From positions 30,470 to 94,469 of the forward strand of contig NZ_JASAOI010000048.1 of assembly GCF_029953285.1 (NCBI RefSeq): a DNA stretch of 64,000 bases, read 5' to 3'. Positions within the stretch are counted from its first letter, which is position 1. Every line of letters starts with the position of its first letter. Shown here one piece after another: positions 30,885 to 40,327 of the stretch. Below the pieces are notes generated by a model that saw only the letters and a program-made list of their open reading frames with translations, made no database searches and was not told the origin of the DNA. Position numbers and translations under genes: made by a program. Source of the stretch: Yinghuangia seranimata. GTDB lineage: Bacteria > Actinomycetota > Actinomycetes > Streptomycetales > Streptomycetaceae.

Positions 30885-32141
30885 TCAGCCGACACGGAGG
30901 ACGTTCTTGATGATCGCGTACGCGCTGCCCGCGCCGGCCGCGGCCGTGCCGCCGTCGACGGCAGCCTTCGCGTCGCCGGGGATCAGGCTCGGCATGCCCA
31001 GGTCGTTGAGCACGTCGTGGCCGGAGGACACGACGCCGATGCCGCCCGTGACCTTGCCGAACACGCTCGGCGTGCCCTTCAGCAGCGGGGTCATGCGGGT
31101 CGGCACCTTGGCCAGGTTGGTGCCGAACGTCGACGCCGCGGTCCCGGCCTTGCCGAGGGCGCCGAGCGCGGCGGGCGCGTGGACGCCTGCCTTGACCGCG
31201 CCGCTCGCGGCACGCGCCAGCGGGCCGGCCATCGGGATCATGCCGATCGCGTCGCCCGCAAGCGTCGCGATCGCGCCCGGATCACCGCTGAACGCGGCCT
31301 TCCGCGTGGCCGGGTCCATCAGGTGGGCGCCGAGCGCGCCGGCGCTGAGGGCACCCGCGAGGAGAACGGTGCCGACACCGGCCGTCGACACGGTCAGCGC
31401 GACGAGCGCCACACCGGCCGCCGCCCAGGCCAGGACGTCGCCGATGTGCTTCCAGTCGGCCATCCAGTGGACCGCGGAGCCGAGCGCGTCGCCGACCTTG
31501 GACCAGAAGCTCTTGTGCGGCTTGGACGGCGCGATGTTGTCGGCCGTGTCGAGCTTCGCGGACACCGACTTGGCGTCGTCCTCGTGCCGCGTCTCGAGCT
31601 CGTGCGCGCGCCGGACGACCGAGTCGTACTCGTCCTTCGCGGCCTTGACGTCCTGGTCCGCCTGCGCGACCGCCGCCTGCGCGTTGTTGTACCGGGTCTG
31701 CAGGTTGCTCAGCTCGGCGTCGGTGTTCGCCTTGGTGCCGGCCAGCGCCAGGTCCGGGTTGCCGCGGGCGTCGGCCGACGCGTGCCCGGCCTTGTCGAGC
31801 TTGTCCTTTGCGGTCTTCGCCTCGCCGTCCAGCTTCGTCGCGTCGGACTGGAAGCCGGTCAGGTCGCCCTTCCAGCCGGACAGGGCCGTGATGGCCTGGC
31901 CTATGGACTCACGCGCCTTGTCGAGCTTGCCCGGCAGCTTGTCGGACAGCTGGCCGCGGAACTTGGTCGCCGCGTCGCCCTGCCACATCTGGCTGTCGGC
32001 CGCGGCCACGCCGCGCACGGTGGTGCCCGCGTCCTCGAGCGCCTTCTGCGCCTTGGTGAGCACATCGACCATGTGCCCGATGGTGTCGACGTTCCCGCGC
32101 GCGGGGTTGAACCCGAGGTTCGGATAGTTGGACGGTGCCAT
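30885..32141 (-). CDS. WXG100/LXG-like type VII secretion effector candidate without recognised toxin domain
   Basis: 418 residues. Residues about 15-110 are helical with a W-x-G turn (SQMWQGDAATKFRGQL), as in WXG100/LXG substrates. A coiled-coil-like stretch follows (about 110-205: AKTAKDKLDKAG, LSNLQTRYNNAQAAVAQADQDV, RRAHELETRHEDDAKSV). A strongly hydrophobic Gly/Ala-rich segment covers about 235-275 (LAWAAAGVALVALTVSTAGV), then small-residue-rich sequence to the end. This is the layout of type VII polymorphic effectors, but the last 120 residues match no toxin I know. It follows a WXG100-like gene by 27 bases and precedes two unknown genes in the same operon. Confidence 0.75.
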   Translation of the reverse strand: MAPSNYPNLGFNPARGNVDTIGHMVDVLTKAQKALEDAGTTVRGVAAADSQMWQGDAATKFRGQLSDKLPGKLDKARESIGQAITALSGWKGDLTGFQSDATKLDGEAKTAKDKLDKAGHASADARGNPDLALAGTKANTDAELSNLQTRYNNAQAAVAQADQDVKAAKDEYDSVVRRAHELETRHEDDAKSVSAKLDTADNIAPSKPHKSFWSKVGDALGSAVHWMADWKHIGDVLAWAAAGVALVALTVSTAGVGTVLLAGALSAGALGAHLMDPATRKAAFSGDPGAIATLAGDAIGMIPMAGPLARAASGAVKAGVHAPAALGALGKAGTAASTFGTNLAKVPTRMTPLLKGTPSVFGKVTGGIGVVSSGHDVLNDLGMPSLIPGDAKAAVDGGTAAAGAGSAYAIIKNVLRVG

Positions 32142-32168
32142 GCTTCGAACTCCCCGTGGTGGTTGTCG

Positions 32169-32471
32169 CTACTGGCCCGGCATCGGGAACAGCGTGGCGA
32201 GCGTCTTATCGGTCTCGGAGTACGCCTTCACCACTTCCTCGAGGCCCTTGAGGGTGTCCTCGATGTCCTTGTGGATCTGGTCGAGCCCGTACTGCCAGTG
32301 CTTGTAGAAGTCGTTGCAGGTGTCGTCGAGCTTCTTCGTCCCGACGTTGTCCGCACCGCCGGTGGAGTGCATGGCCTCCAGGCCCTCGCGCATGTCGTTC
32401 TCTGCGGTGTGCAGTTTGTTGATCATGCCCCGCAGCGTTTCCACATCGACGCGAAACGACGGACTTCCCAT
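32169..32471 (-). CDS. WXG100-like small secreted protein (ESX/type VII type)
   Basis: 100 residues, the standard length for the family, predicted as two helices. The turn region has DFYKHWQYGLDQI, with W in the right place although the strict W-x-G is W-Q-Y-G. The C-terminal tail carries the type VII secretion signal Y-x-x-x-D (AYSETDKTL). Such proteins are exported as dimers with a partner, here probably the 418-residue protein encoded next. It starts the four-gene leftward operon. No EccC ATPase or other secretion machinery lies within the window. Confidence 0.8.
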   Translation of the reverse strand: MGSPSFRVDVETLRGMINKLHTAENDMREGLEAMHSTGGADNVGTKKLDDTCNDFYKHWQYGLDQIHKDIEDTLKGLEEVVKAYSETDKTLATLFPMPGQ

Positions 32472-32618
32472 GTGGCTTCACCCCCGTGAGCTGCCATTTG
32501 TCGGTCTCAGGGACCCGGGGAGGGGTCCGAAGTCCGGCAGCCTACAGCGCGCCGGGCCCAGCGGTCGGGTTGGTGCGCGTCCCGGCCACCGGGCCCGGCT
32601 GTCCGCCGAGCGGTCCGG

Positions 32619-35600
32619 TCAGGGCGCCGTGACGACCCTGGCGGTGACGGTGGACGCGCTGCCGCGGGCCGGCGGCGGTGCGATCCACAACTGGTACTCA
32701 CCCGTGGTGGAGAGCGTCCTGCCGTTGAGGACCGACGTCGGGTCCCAGTTGCTGTAGCTGGTGACCGACGTGACGTACTGGCCCTTGGGGTCGCGCAGTT
32801 CGAACGTCGTCCCCCACGGCCCGGACGCGCTCAGGCTGACCTTCTGGCCGGCGTTCGCGGTGAACGACACCGCCGCCTGGCGGCCGCCGGCCGCGACGTT
32901 CAGCGTCGTGCCCGCCCCGTCCACCGCGATGGTGGCGGCGTCGCGGCTGCCGTAGAGCTGGACGGTGGAGGCCGGGTTGTCGTTGAACTGCGGATCGGCT
33001 TCCAGGACGTAGGTTCCGGGTTCGGCGAGCGTGCGCGGGCTGATCAGCATGTTGCGGTTGCTGTCCCACTCGGTGGCGGTGAGGATCGTGTCGCCGCGCG
33101 GGCCGTAGAGCGTCCAGTGGCGGTAGAGGCCGCTGTTCGCCGCCGCGTAGAACAGCTGGTTCGCGTTCGGGGACTGGAAGGTGACGCGGGTGCGCTGCCC
33201 CCACTTCGTCCCGGTGGCCGTGGCCGCGGGCCCGTCGATCGTCGCCGCGGCCGTGGGGATGTCGCTGAGGACGCGGAACAGCGACGTGTCGGTCTGCCGC
33301 GCGTCGAGCCGCGCCTTCACGGTGTACGTGCCGGTCGTGCCGAGCTGAGTGCGGTCGAAAAGCGCCACGCGGCCCGACGACGTCTCGGTGTCCCAGCGCA
33401 GCGACTTGCCGGACGGGTCGAACAGCTCGTAGTAGCTGACGCCCGGCGCCTGTCCGGCGAAGTAGACGTTCTGGCCCGCGGTGCCCTGGAAGGTGACCTG
33501 GGTGTGCTGGCCCCACTTGACGGTGACCGGCACGGCGGGGTCGCCGTCGACGGTGGCGTCGAAGGTCGGGACGTCCGACAGCACGCGCACGGTCGCGGCT
33601 GTCGTGGCCGAGTTCCCGCGCGGCATCACCTCGACGTAGTACGTGCCGCCCTTGGCGGTGTACTCGTTGCCGCCGAACATGTGGCGTCGCGCGTCCGATT
33701 CGGCGTAGTCGGTGGCGACGACGTTGCCGGACGGCTCGTGCAGGTACACGGTCGCGTACTCCGGCACCGACCCGGCCACGTAGAACCGCTGCCCGGGCGT
33801 CGTGTCGAAGGTGAACCAGTTGTGCTGCGCCGTGTACAGCGTCGACGCGGTCCCCGGGTCGCCCTCGACGGTGACCCGGGTGGACGCGTCGGGGACGAGG
33901 GCGGCGTTCCAGCCCCCGGTCAGGACGTCGGCCGCGGCCGTCGCCGAGTCGTTGACCAGGTCGACGCGGGCCACCACGAGGGTGAACACCGTGCCGGGGT
34001 CCGCGACCCGTGTGGTGGCGTCGCCGTTGGCGTCGAAGGAGACCATCTCCTCCATGCCCGGGTAGACGTTGCCGCCAGAGCCGTTCCGCTTCCACGTGAG
34101 CAGCTTGTAGCGCAGCTTCGGGTCGGGGTTCACATGCACCTTGACGATGCCGCGGTCGTCGGGCGCGTTCAGCACGCCCTGCGGCGCGATGTCCGCGTAG
34201 AACGCGCCGCCGGGCTGCAGCTGGAACGTCTGGTCGCCGGTGGACGTCGGTTTGCCGTCGTGCCAGCCGAGTTCGTGGAGGCGGCGGGACGGCCGGGCGG
34301 CGCCGTACGAGTCGCCCGCGGTCGGGAACTTCAGGGTGTCTTGGAGGACCTCGCGCCACAGCGTTCCGGCCTGCGGATCGTTGTAGCCCGGCAGCGGGAC
34401 GTAGCTTCCCGTCGTCGGCGACAGCACCGATCCGGCGTACGAGAGACGGTAGTTGGCGACGGCGAAGTCGGCCATGACTGCGGAGGCGTCGGCCTTCAGC
34501 TGGGCGAAGGTGAGCATGATCGCGCTCATCGCCGTGTTGTCGCCGGACGCGTAGTTCTCCCAGCTGCGGCGCACGAACGTCGAGTCGACGCGCTCGCTCA
34601 GGTAGGTCGCGAACGGGTTCGCCGAGTACTGGCGGGGTTGCCCGAGCCTGTCCCACGCGTTGACCGCGCGCTCGGGGGCGCCGAAGAACTGGTCGGCGTT
34701 GCGCGCGTAGTAGGTGTCCTCACCGGGTTCTCCGTAGTAGCCCGGGTCGGTGTCGTAGCTCTTGCGGGTCGCCCACTCGGCCGTGGCCTCCATCCACCAG
34801 TTGGTCGAGGCGACCTCCTGGAGGATGCTCGCGTTCGGGATGTAGTGGTACTGGAAGGCGTGGAAGACCTCGTGCCGCGGCAGGTAGTTGTACTGCGTCT
34901 TGGGCGTGGTGCGTCCGGTGCGGAAGTCGGACGGCATCATGATGACCGGGTTGCCCTTGCCCTCGCCGATGCTGTCGAAGGGCCACGTGAGCGCCGCGCC
35001 CTCTTTCTCCACGGCGCGTGAGCCGATGTAGATGGGCATGCCGTCGCTGGTCAGCGAGATCTGGTAGCCCATCTTGCGGTAGGCGGAGAACGCCGACGTC
35101 GCACCCTCGACCAGCTGGAGGATGCCGTCCGGGGTGTCGGAGGCCCGGGTGAACACGCCGGGGATCCTCCAGGGTTCGTACGCGGTCCCCGACGCGATGT
35201 TGTAGTAGATCCGGAAGTCCGCCGTGCGGTAGCGGCAGCTGTAGTGGTCGAGCAGGAACGTCACGTCCAGGCCGCACTCGTTGTTCGGGTCGTCCGGCAG
35301 CGCCGCGGAACCCGTCGCGACGGACGCGGACTTCGCGGCGGCGGCGGGCTTGGCCGCACCGCCCTTGTCGCCGGCGAACACCGACGCCAGCCAGTCACGG
35401 GTCTGCGGGCTCGCCGCGGCGGCGTGCTGGGACAGGAACACCTGGTAGGCGGCGGACAGTTCGCCCAGCGGCCGGTCCGCCTTGAAGCGGTCCGGCAACG
35501 CGGGGTCGCCGATGAGCCACTGGGTGCCGTAGCGGACGAGTTCGTCGTCGCTGACGGCGTGCGCCTTCCAGGCCGCGACGACCTTGTCGGCCGTGCCGAA

Positions 35601-35723
35601 GTCGGGTGCGGCGGAAGGGGACTTGCCGGGTGGTGCGCCCGCGGACGGCACAGCGGCCGACGCGGTGTACGCCGGTCCGGTGAGGAGGACCATCGCGGCG
35701 ATCGCGGTGGCGATGCGTTTCAT
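32619..35723 (-). CDS. Large secreted zincin-like metallopeptidase with repeated beta-sandwich domains
   Basis: 1034 residues from the ATG at 35723. A signal peptide covers about 1-25 (RIATAIAAMVLLTGPAYTASA). After a pro-region of about 150 residues the catalytic-like domain contains LPRHEVFHAFQYHY, an HExxH zinc motif, and 25 residues later WWMEATAEWATR, whose Glu fits the third ligand of the gluzincin type. The C-terminal half has four or five similar units of about 100 residues (KWGQHTQVTFQG, KWGQRTRVTFQS, and related W-F/T-F motifs with GTYTVKARL or GTYYVEVMP), resembling bacterial pre-peptidase C-terminal domains. The substrate is unknown. It is a single gene. Confidence 0.8.
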   Translation of the reverse strand: MKRIATAIAAMVLLTGPAYTASAAVPSAGAPPGKSPSAAPDFGTADKVVAAWKAHAVSDDELVRYGTQWLIGDPALPDRFKADRPLGELSAAYQVFLSQHAAAASPQTRDWLASVFAGDKGGAAKPAAAAKSASVATGSAALPDDPNNECGLDVTFLLDHYSCRYRTADFRIYYNIASGTAYEPWRIPGVFTRASDTPDGILQLVEGATSAFSAYRKMGYQISLTSDGMPIYIGSRAVEKEGAALTWPFDSIGEGKGNPVIMMPSDFRTGRTTPKTQYNYLPRHEVFHAFQYHYIPNASILQEVASTNWWMEATAEWATRKSYDTDPGYYGEPGEDTYYARNADQFFGAPERAVNAWDRLGQPRQYSANPFATYLSERVDSTFVRRSWENYASGDNTAMSAIMLTFAQLKADASAVMADFAVANYRLSYAGSVLSPTTGSYVPLPGYNDPQAGTLWREVLQDTLKFPTAGDSYGAARPSRRLHELGWHDGKPTSTGDQTFQLQPGGAFYADIAPQGVLNAPDDRGIVKVHVNPDPKLRYKLLTWKRNGSGGNVYPGMEEMVSFDANGDATTRVADPGTVFTLVVARVDLVNDSATAAADVLTGGWNAALVPDASTRVTVEGDPGTASTLYTAQHNWFTFDTTPGQRFYVAGSVPEYATVYLHEPSGNVVATDYAESDARRHMFGGNEYTAKGGTYYVEVMPRGNSATTAATVRVLSDVPTFDATVDGDPAVPVTVKWGQHTQVTFQGTAGQNVYFAGQAPGVSYYELFDPSGKSLRWDTETSSGRVALFDRTQLGTTGTYTVKARLDARQTDTSLFRVLSDIPTAAATIDGPAATATGTKWGQRTRVTFQSPNANQLFYAAANSGLYRHWTLYGPRGDTILTATEWDSNRNMLISPRTLAEPGTYVLEADPQFNDNPASTVQLYGSRDAATIAVDGAGTTLNVAAGGRQAAVSFTANAGQKVSLSASGPWGTTFELRDPKGQYVTSVTSYSNWDPTSVLNGRTLSTTGEYQLWIAPPPARGSASTVTARVVTAP

Positions 35724-35938
35724 GAGAGCCTCTCGTACGACGCGGCCGATGATCACGGCCGGGCCGCAGTGTGGCTCCGTGAACCTCCCCAAAGACCCTG
35801 CCCGACCTGGTGTTTCGCGTCCTGTCGGCGTGTCGTGCGGGACACCGGTCGAAGCGGTACCGCGCGGCCCGGGTCAGTGTGCCGAGCGGGACTGGCCTCG
35901 GGCGTGGGCGTGCGGGGATACTGCCGCGGCCGGACCCG

Positions 35939-37432
35939 TCAGGCGTCCACGACGCGCAGCGCCAGCCACAGGTCGTGGCGCAGCGGCGGGTTCGTGCGCA
36001 GGTCGGCGCCGAACCGCCGCGACAGCCGGCACAAGCGCTTGCGCAGTCCCGCGACCGAGATGCCGAGCGCGGTCGCGGTCGGCCCGATGCGAGTGTCGTG
36101 TGCGAGCCAGGCGCGCAGCGTCCGCGCCTCGGCGCCCGCCGGCGCGTCGAGCACGCCGCACAGCGTCTCGACCGCCCACGCCCGGGCGGCGGGCGCGCTC
36201 AGGACGGAGTCGAGTGCCACGAAAGGCGGTTCGTTGCGGTCGGGGCGCGCATCACGGGCGGCGTCGGAGGCGTCGTCGGCGTCACGGGTGTCGGGCGGAA
36301 GCGCGTCGAAGCCGAGGGCCAGCGACGCGACCGCCTGCCCGGCGACCGTCGTGAGGTCCACGTCCAACAGCGCGCCGACCAGCCGCAGGCGCGCGGTCAG
36401 GGTGTTGCGGTGCACGTAGAGGCGGCGCGGCGCTTCGGCGCCGTACGCGAGCCAGGTCCGCACCGTGACGGTCAGGTCCTCGCCGCACGGGTCCTGGGCA
36501 CGCGCGGGCTCGTGTGCGGCCAGCGGCCGGAGGAACGCGTCGGCCCAGCCTCGGCCGATGGCGCCGATCGCCCAGGCCGGACCGGCGTCGGGGGCCAGCA
36601 CGGCGCACCGGCACGGGGCACGCCGGGCGGCCGGGAGCGCCTCGTCGCGTACCCGCTCGTACCCGAACGCGGTGTGCCGCAGCGGCTGCGGCGGGCCGAC
36701 CCCGACCACCACGTGCGGGTCGACGGCGGCCAGTTCGCCGGAGAGTTCCTCGCCGTGCTCGGCGGGCGCCACGACCAGTACGTGCCGCTCGGACTCGAGG
36801 CAGCGGGCGACCCACACGAGCCCGCCGCCGACCCCGTCGCCGGCCTTCGCGCAGTCCGCGGCGACCCGGTCGCGCCCGGCGGGGTCGGTGTCGACCACCA
36901 ACACGCGTGCGGGTTCCGGTAGTCGGTCGCCGAGCCGGGCGGCGACCCGCTGCGCCGTGGCGAGTTGCCCGGACAGCACGAGGGTCACCACGCCCTCGCG
37001 CAGGCTGAACGCCGACTCGGCGAGCCGCAGCCGGGCGGCCTCGTGCCGCTCGCGCCCGTGCGAGAACGCGACCAGCCACACCGCGTCGGCCAGGAACCTG
37101 ACGAGTCCCGGCGGCAGCGGGTACGGGCCGACGGCGCCGAGCACCAGGTCGTCGCGTTCGAACGGGACGAGCGTCCAGTACGCCTCCCCGACCCGGTGCA
37201 CGACGGGCCGCACGGTCGCGAACACCGAGGCCGCGGGCGGGGCCGGGTCGGGGCGGGGCCCGTCCCCGCACACCACCCGCCCGGCGCGGTCGAACAGCAG
37301 GACGGGGCAACCGGCGTGCCGTCCGAGCCGGCCGAGCACGCACGCCGTGGTCAGCCGTCCGCCGCCGACCATGCGGTGCAGTTCGACAAGGTCCGCACCG
37401 TGGTCGTCGCGCCCCCACCGCCCCGTCGCCAC
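35939..37432 (-). CDS. PucR/CdaR-type transcriptional regulator with two C-terminal HTH units
   Basis: 497 residues from GTG 37432, which has GGAGG seven bases upstream. The N-terminal ~220 residues resemble a GAF-like sensing domain (VLLFDRAGRVVCGDG). The PucR-type HTH appears at about 325-360 (VRTWLAYGAEAPRRLYVHRNTLTARLRLV) and a second related HTH at about 455-490 (LRAWLAHDTRIGPTATALGISVAGLRKRL). The family normally has one. PucR regulators often act on purine, amino-acid or lipid catabolism; the target here is unknown. The adjacent FadD3 gene runs the same way, upstream, behind a terminator. Confidence 0.8.
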   Translation of the reverse strand: MATGRWGRDDHGADLVELHRMVGGGRLTTACVLGRLGRHAGCPVLLFDRAGRVVCGDGPRPDPAPPAASVFATVRPVVHRVGEAYWTLVPFERDDLVLGAVGPYPLPPGLVRFLADAVWLVAFSHGRERHEAARLRLAESAFSLREGVVTLVLSGQLATAQRVAARLGDRLPEPARVLVVDTDPAGRDRVAADCAKAGDGVGGGLVWVARCLESERHVLVVAPAEHGEELSGELAAVDPHVVVGVGPPQPLRHTAFGYERVRDEALPAARRAPCRCAVLAPDAGPAWAIGAIGRGWADAFLRPLAAHEPARAQDPCGEDLTVTVRTWLAYGAEAPRRLYVHRNTLTARLRLVGALLDVDLTTVAGQAVASLALGFDALPPDTRDADDASDAARDARPDRNEPPFVALDSVLSAPAARAWAVETLCGVLDAPAGAEARTLRAWLAHDTRIGPTATALGISVAGLRKRLCRLSRRFGADLRTNPPLRHDLWLALRVVDA

Positions 37433-37526
37433 GTCCGCGCCTCCCCCGTCAGCTCCGCGATCACGTCCCCGAGGGCATGATGCAGGACGGCGCGCGGCGC
37501 GGAACTCGGCCCGAGGCATGATCCAC

Positions 37527-37570
37527 CCGGGCCGCGCGCCTCCCACCTGGGGACGAGACGCGCGGCCCGG
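37527..37570 (-). terminator. Perfect 12-bp hairpin after fadD3
   Basis: CCGGGCCGCGCG pairs with CGCGCGGCCCGG, 29 bases after the leftward fadD3 stop and before the pucR-type gene. Confidence 0.7.
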
Positions 37571-37598
37571 GTCGGCCGTGGCGACGAGGTCGCGGGGG

Positions 37599-39224
37599 TC
37601 AGTCCTTGCGCGCGAACTCCTCGGCGGCCTGGGCGCGGAGCTCGAACTTCATGACCTTGCCGGTGGGGTTGCGCGGGAACTCGGTGACGATCTCGACGTA
37701 GCGCGGCACCTTGTAGTTCGCCATCTCCTTGCGGCAGTAGTCGACGATCTCCTCGGGCGTGACAGTCGCGCCGGCGCGGAGCAGGAGGTAGGCCTTGCCG
37801 ACCTCGCCCATGCGGGCGTCGGGGACGCCGATGACGGCGGCCTCGGAGACCGCCGGGTGGGCGGCGAGGACGGACTCGATCTCGGCGGGGTAGGCGTTGA
37901 AGCCGCCGACGATGTACATGTCCTTGATGCGGTCGGTGATGCGCAGGTTGCCCTGTTCGTCGAGGATGCCGACGTCGCCGGTGTGCAGCCAGCCGTCCGC
38001 GTCGACGGCCTTGGCGGTCTCCTCGGCGTCCTCGAAGTAGCCCTTCATCACGTTGTATCCGCGCACCCACACCTCGCCGGGGTCGCCGGGCGCGGTGGGC
38101 TTGCCGGACTCGTCGACGGTGACCAGCTCGACGCCGTCGATGGCCCGCCCGGAGGTGGCCGCGATGATCTCCGCGGGGTCGCCCTGGCGGCACATGCTGA
38201 CGGTGCCGCACGACTCGGTCAGGCCGTACGCGGTGAGCACGGTGTCGAAGCCGAGCTCGGTGCTCATCCGGTTGACCAGCGACAGCGGTACGGACGCGGC
38301 GCCGGTGACGGCGAGCCGCAGCGAGGACAGGTCGTACTTGCCGCGCGTCCCGGAGTCGAGCAGCGAGGTGTAGATGGTCGGCGCGCCCGGCAGGACGGAC
38401 ACCTTCTCGGCCTGGATGAGCGCGAGCGTCGCGTCGACGTCGAAGACCGCCTGGGGGATCATTGTCGCGCCGGTGATCAGGCTGGCGAGGATGCCGGCCT
38501 TGTAGCCGAAGGTGTGGAAGAACGGGTTGACGATGAGGTAGCGGTCGCCTTCGGCGAGGCCCACGGTGTCCGCCCAGGTGCGGAAGACCCGCAGCGACTG
38601 GCCGTGCGTGGTCATGACGCCCTTGGGGCGCCCGGTGGTGCCGGAGGTGAAGATGATGTCGCCGGTGTCGTCGGCGCCGACGGACGCGGCGCGGGCGTCG
38701 ACCGCCTCGGCCGGCACGGACTCACCCGCGGCCAGGAAGTCGGCCCACGTGGTGCACGTCTCGGGCGCGCCGTCGGCGAGGACGACCGTGGTGGTCAGGT
38801 CGGGGAGCGCGGCGAAGGGCTGGCCAGGGCTGCCCTCTCCCGCGGACGAGCGCAGCATCGCGACGTACGAGGCGCCGAGGAAGGTGCCGGAGACGAAGAG
38901 CAGCTTGGCACGTGTCTTCTCCAGCACGTACTGCGCTTCGGCGCCCTTGTAGCGGGTGTTCATCGGGACGATGACGCCGCCCGCGGTGAGCGCGCCGAGC
39001 GCGGCGGTGAGCCAGTCGCGCGAGTTCGGCGCCCAGACGGCGACCCGGTCGCCCTTCTCCAGGCCCGCGGCGATGGCGGCCGCGGCGGCGGCGCGCACAC
39101 GGTCGCGCAGCTCGGCGAACGTGATGCGCACACCGCCGTCCACGACGGCCTCGCGGTCACCGAAGCGCTCGGCCGCGCTGTCGACGAGAGCGGGGATGCT
39201 GCCCCACTCGAGATCACCCTGCAT
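37599..39224 (-). CDS. fadD3: FadD3-like acyl-CoA ligase (steroid ring C/D propionate:CoA ligase)
   Basis: 541 residues; AGGAG six bases before the ATG. AMP-forming ligase motifs: DIIFTSGTTGRPKGVMTTH (P-loop-like A3), AYGLTESCG (A5), GWLHTGDVGILDEQG (A7), NLRITDRIKDMYIVGGFNAYPAEIE (A8) and the catalytic Lys in PRNPTGKVMKF (A10). The stretch NPFFHTFGYKAGILASLITGA and the KDMYIxGGFN form follow mycobacterial FadD3 closely from memory. FadD3 activates HIP, the propanoate with rings C and D, to HIP-CoA. It diverges from an enoyl-CoA hydratase at an exact CTGAC-N5-GTCAG site. Another propionate or fatty-acid substrate remains possible. Confidence 0.85.
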   Translation of the reverse strand: MQGDLEWGSIPALVDSAAERFGDREAVVDGGVRITFAELRDRVRAAAAAAIAAGLEKGDRVAVWAPNSRDWLTAALGALTAGGVIVPMNTRYKGAEAQYVLEKTRAKLLFVSGTFLGASYVAMLRSSAGEGSPGQPFAALPDLTTTVVLADGAPETCTTWADFLAAGESVPAEAVDARAASVGADDTGDIIFTSGTTGRPKGVMTTHGQSLRVFRTWADTVGLAEGDRYLIVNPFFHTFGYKAGILASLITGATMIPQAVFDVDATLALIQAEKVSVLPGAPTIYTSLLDSGTRGKYDLSSLRLAVTGAASVPLSLVNRMSTELGFDTVLTAYGLTESCGTVSMCRQGDPAEIIAATSGRAIDGVELVTVDESGKPTAPGDPGEVWVRGYNVMKGYFEDAEETAKAVDADGWLHTGDVGILDEQGNLRITDRIKDMYIVGGFNAYPAEIESVLAAHPAVSEAAVIGVPDARMGEVGKAYLLLRAGATVTPEEIVDYCRKEMANYKVPRYVEIVTEFPRNPTGKVMKFELRAQAAEEFARKD

Positions 39225-39276
39225 GATCGCTCCTGAGAGGTCCGACGGAGGCCGCCAGTGCCGTTGCTAGTCTGAC

Positions 39277-39291
39277 CTGACGGTACGTCAG
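39277..39291. promoter_or_regulatory. Exact CTGAC-N5-GTCAG operator
   Basis: CTGACGGTACGTCAG in the 159-base divergent region between fadD3 (start 39224) and the enoyl-CoA hydratase (start 39384). It is followed by ATTAGG, and flanking TCTGAC (39276 region) adds a half site. Confidence 0.65.
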
Positions 39292-39383
39292 ATTAGGTCG
39301 GCGAGGGAAGCTGCCGACCAGGAGATCGAGACCACGCCCGGAGCACGCCAGGCCACGGGACCGACAGACGGAGGATGGGCAGC

Positions 39384-40160
39384 ATGCGCACGTTCGAGAC
39401 GCTCGGGTACGAACAGGCCGACGGCGTCGCCTGGGTGACCCTGAACCGGCCCGACCGCCACAACGCCTTCGACCTCGTGATGATCGAGGAGCTGCACACG
39501 CTGTGGCGTGACCTGCGGCACGACGACGACGTGCGTGTGATCGTCCTCACCGGGGCCGGCGACAAGGCGTTCTGCACCGGCATCGACCGGTCCGTGGACA
39601 TCCCGCAGCCGTCGTCGCCGTACATGATGGACGACCCGATGCTGAAGATCGGGCCGAAGTACTCCGACCTGTGGAAGCCGGTCATCGTCGCGGTCAACGG
39701 CATGGCCTGCGGCGGCGCGTTCTACCTGCTCGGCGAGTGCGAGTTCATCATCGCGAGCGAGGACGCGACGTTCTTCGACCCGCACACCACGTACGGCATG
39801 GTGTCCGGCTTCGAGTCGATGCACCTCGCGCAGCGCATGCCACTGGGCGAGGTCATGCGGCTCACGCTGCTGGGCAACGCCGAGCGGATGAGCGCCAAGC
39901 GGGCGTACGAGACCGGGCTGGTCTCGCAGGTCGTGCCGGCCGACGAGCTGCGCGAGACGGCGCGCTGGGCGGCCGAGGCGATCGCGTCGTACCCGCCGCA
40001 CGGCGTCGAGGGCTCGGTCCGCTCCATCTGGGCGGCCCGCGACATGACGCGCGCGCAGGCCCTCACGATGGCCCCCCACATGATCACGCTCGGCAACCTG
40101 GACTGGTCCGAGCAGGCCGGGCTGTTCCAGCAGCGCAGCAAGGAGTACCGGGTCCGCTGA
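39384..40160 (+). CDS. Enoyl-CoA hydratase/isomerase family protein
   Basis: 258 residues from the ATG at 39384, eight bases after GGAGG; the ATG at 39375 is too close to it. Crotonase features: GVAWVTLNRPDRHNAFDLVMIEEL, VIVLTGAGDKAFCTGIDRSVD (oxyanion hole), KPVIVAVNGMACGGAFYLLGECEFIIASEDATFFDPH and LTLLGNAERMSAKRAYETGLVSQVV. It shares a divergent promoter and operator with fadD3, so it probably acts on a CoA intermediate of the same pathway. Its exact step is unknown. Confidence 0.85.
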   Translation: MRTFETLGYEQADGVAWVTLNRPDRHNAFDLVMIEELHTLWRDLRHDDDVRVIVLTGAGDKAFCTGIDRSVDIPQPSSPYMMDDPMLKIGPKYSDLWKPVIVAVNGMACGGAFYLLGECEFIIASEDATFFDPHTTYGMVSGFESMHLAQRMPLGEVMRLTLLGNAERMSAKRAYETGLVSQVVPADELRETARWAAEAIASYPPHGVEGSVRSIWAARDMTRAQALTMAPHMITLGNLDWSEQAGLFQQRSKEYRVR

Positions 40161-40327
40161 CCCTCACGGACGGGTGGACCGCCGCGGGACGGGTGGGGCT
40201 AGCCCCACCCCTAACGGGGCGGTCGCACCATGTCGGGACACCCCCTCGGAGCGGTTGACTCGTGGTGCCGGGAAAACCCCGGCTCCGAACCGCCAACGAC
40301 GTCCGCGGACGACAAGGGGTGTCTCCC

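Noticed and set aside
30606..32489. A 627-codon plus-strand frame opposite the type VII-like operon
   Set aside because: It lacks recognisable motifs and covers four genes with good starts on the other strand.
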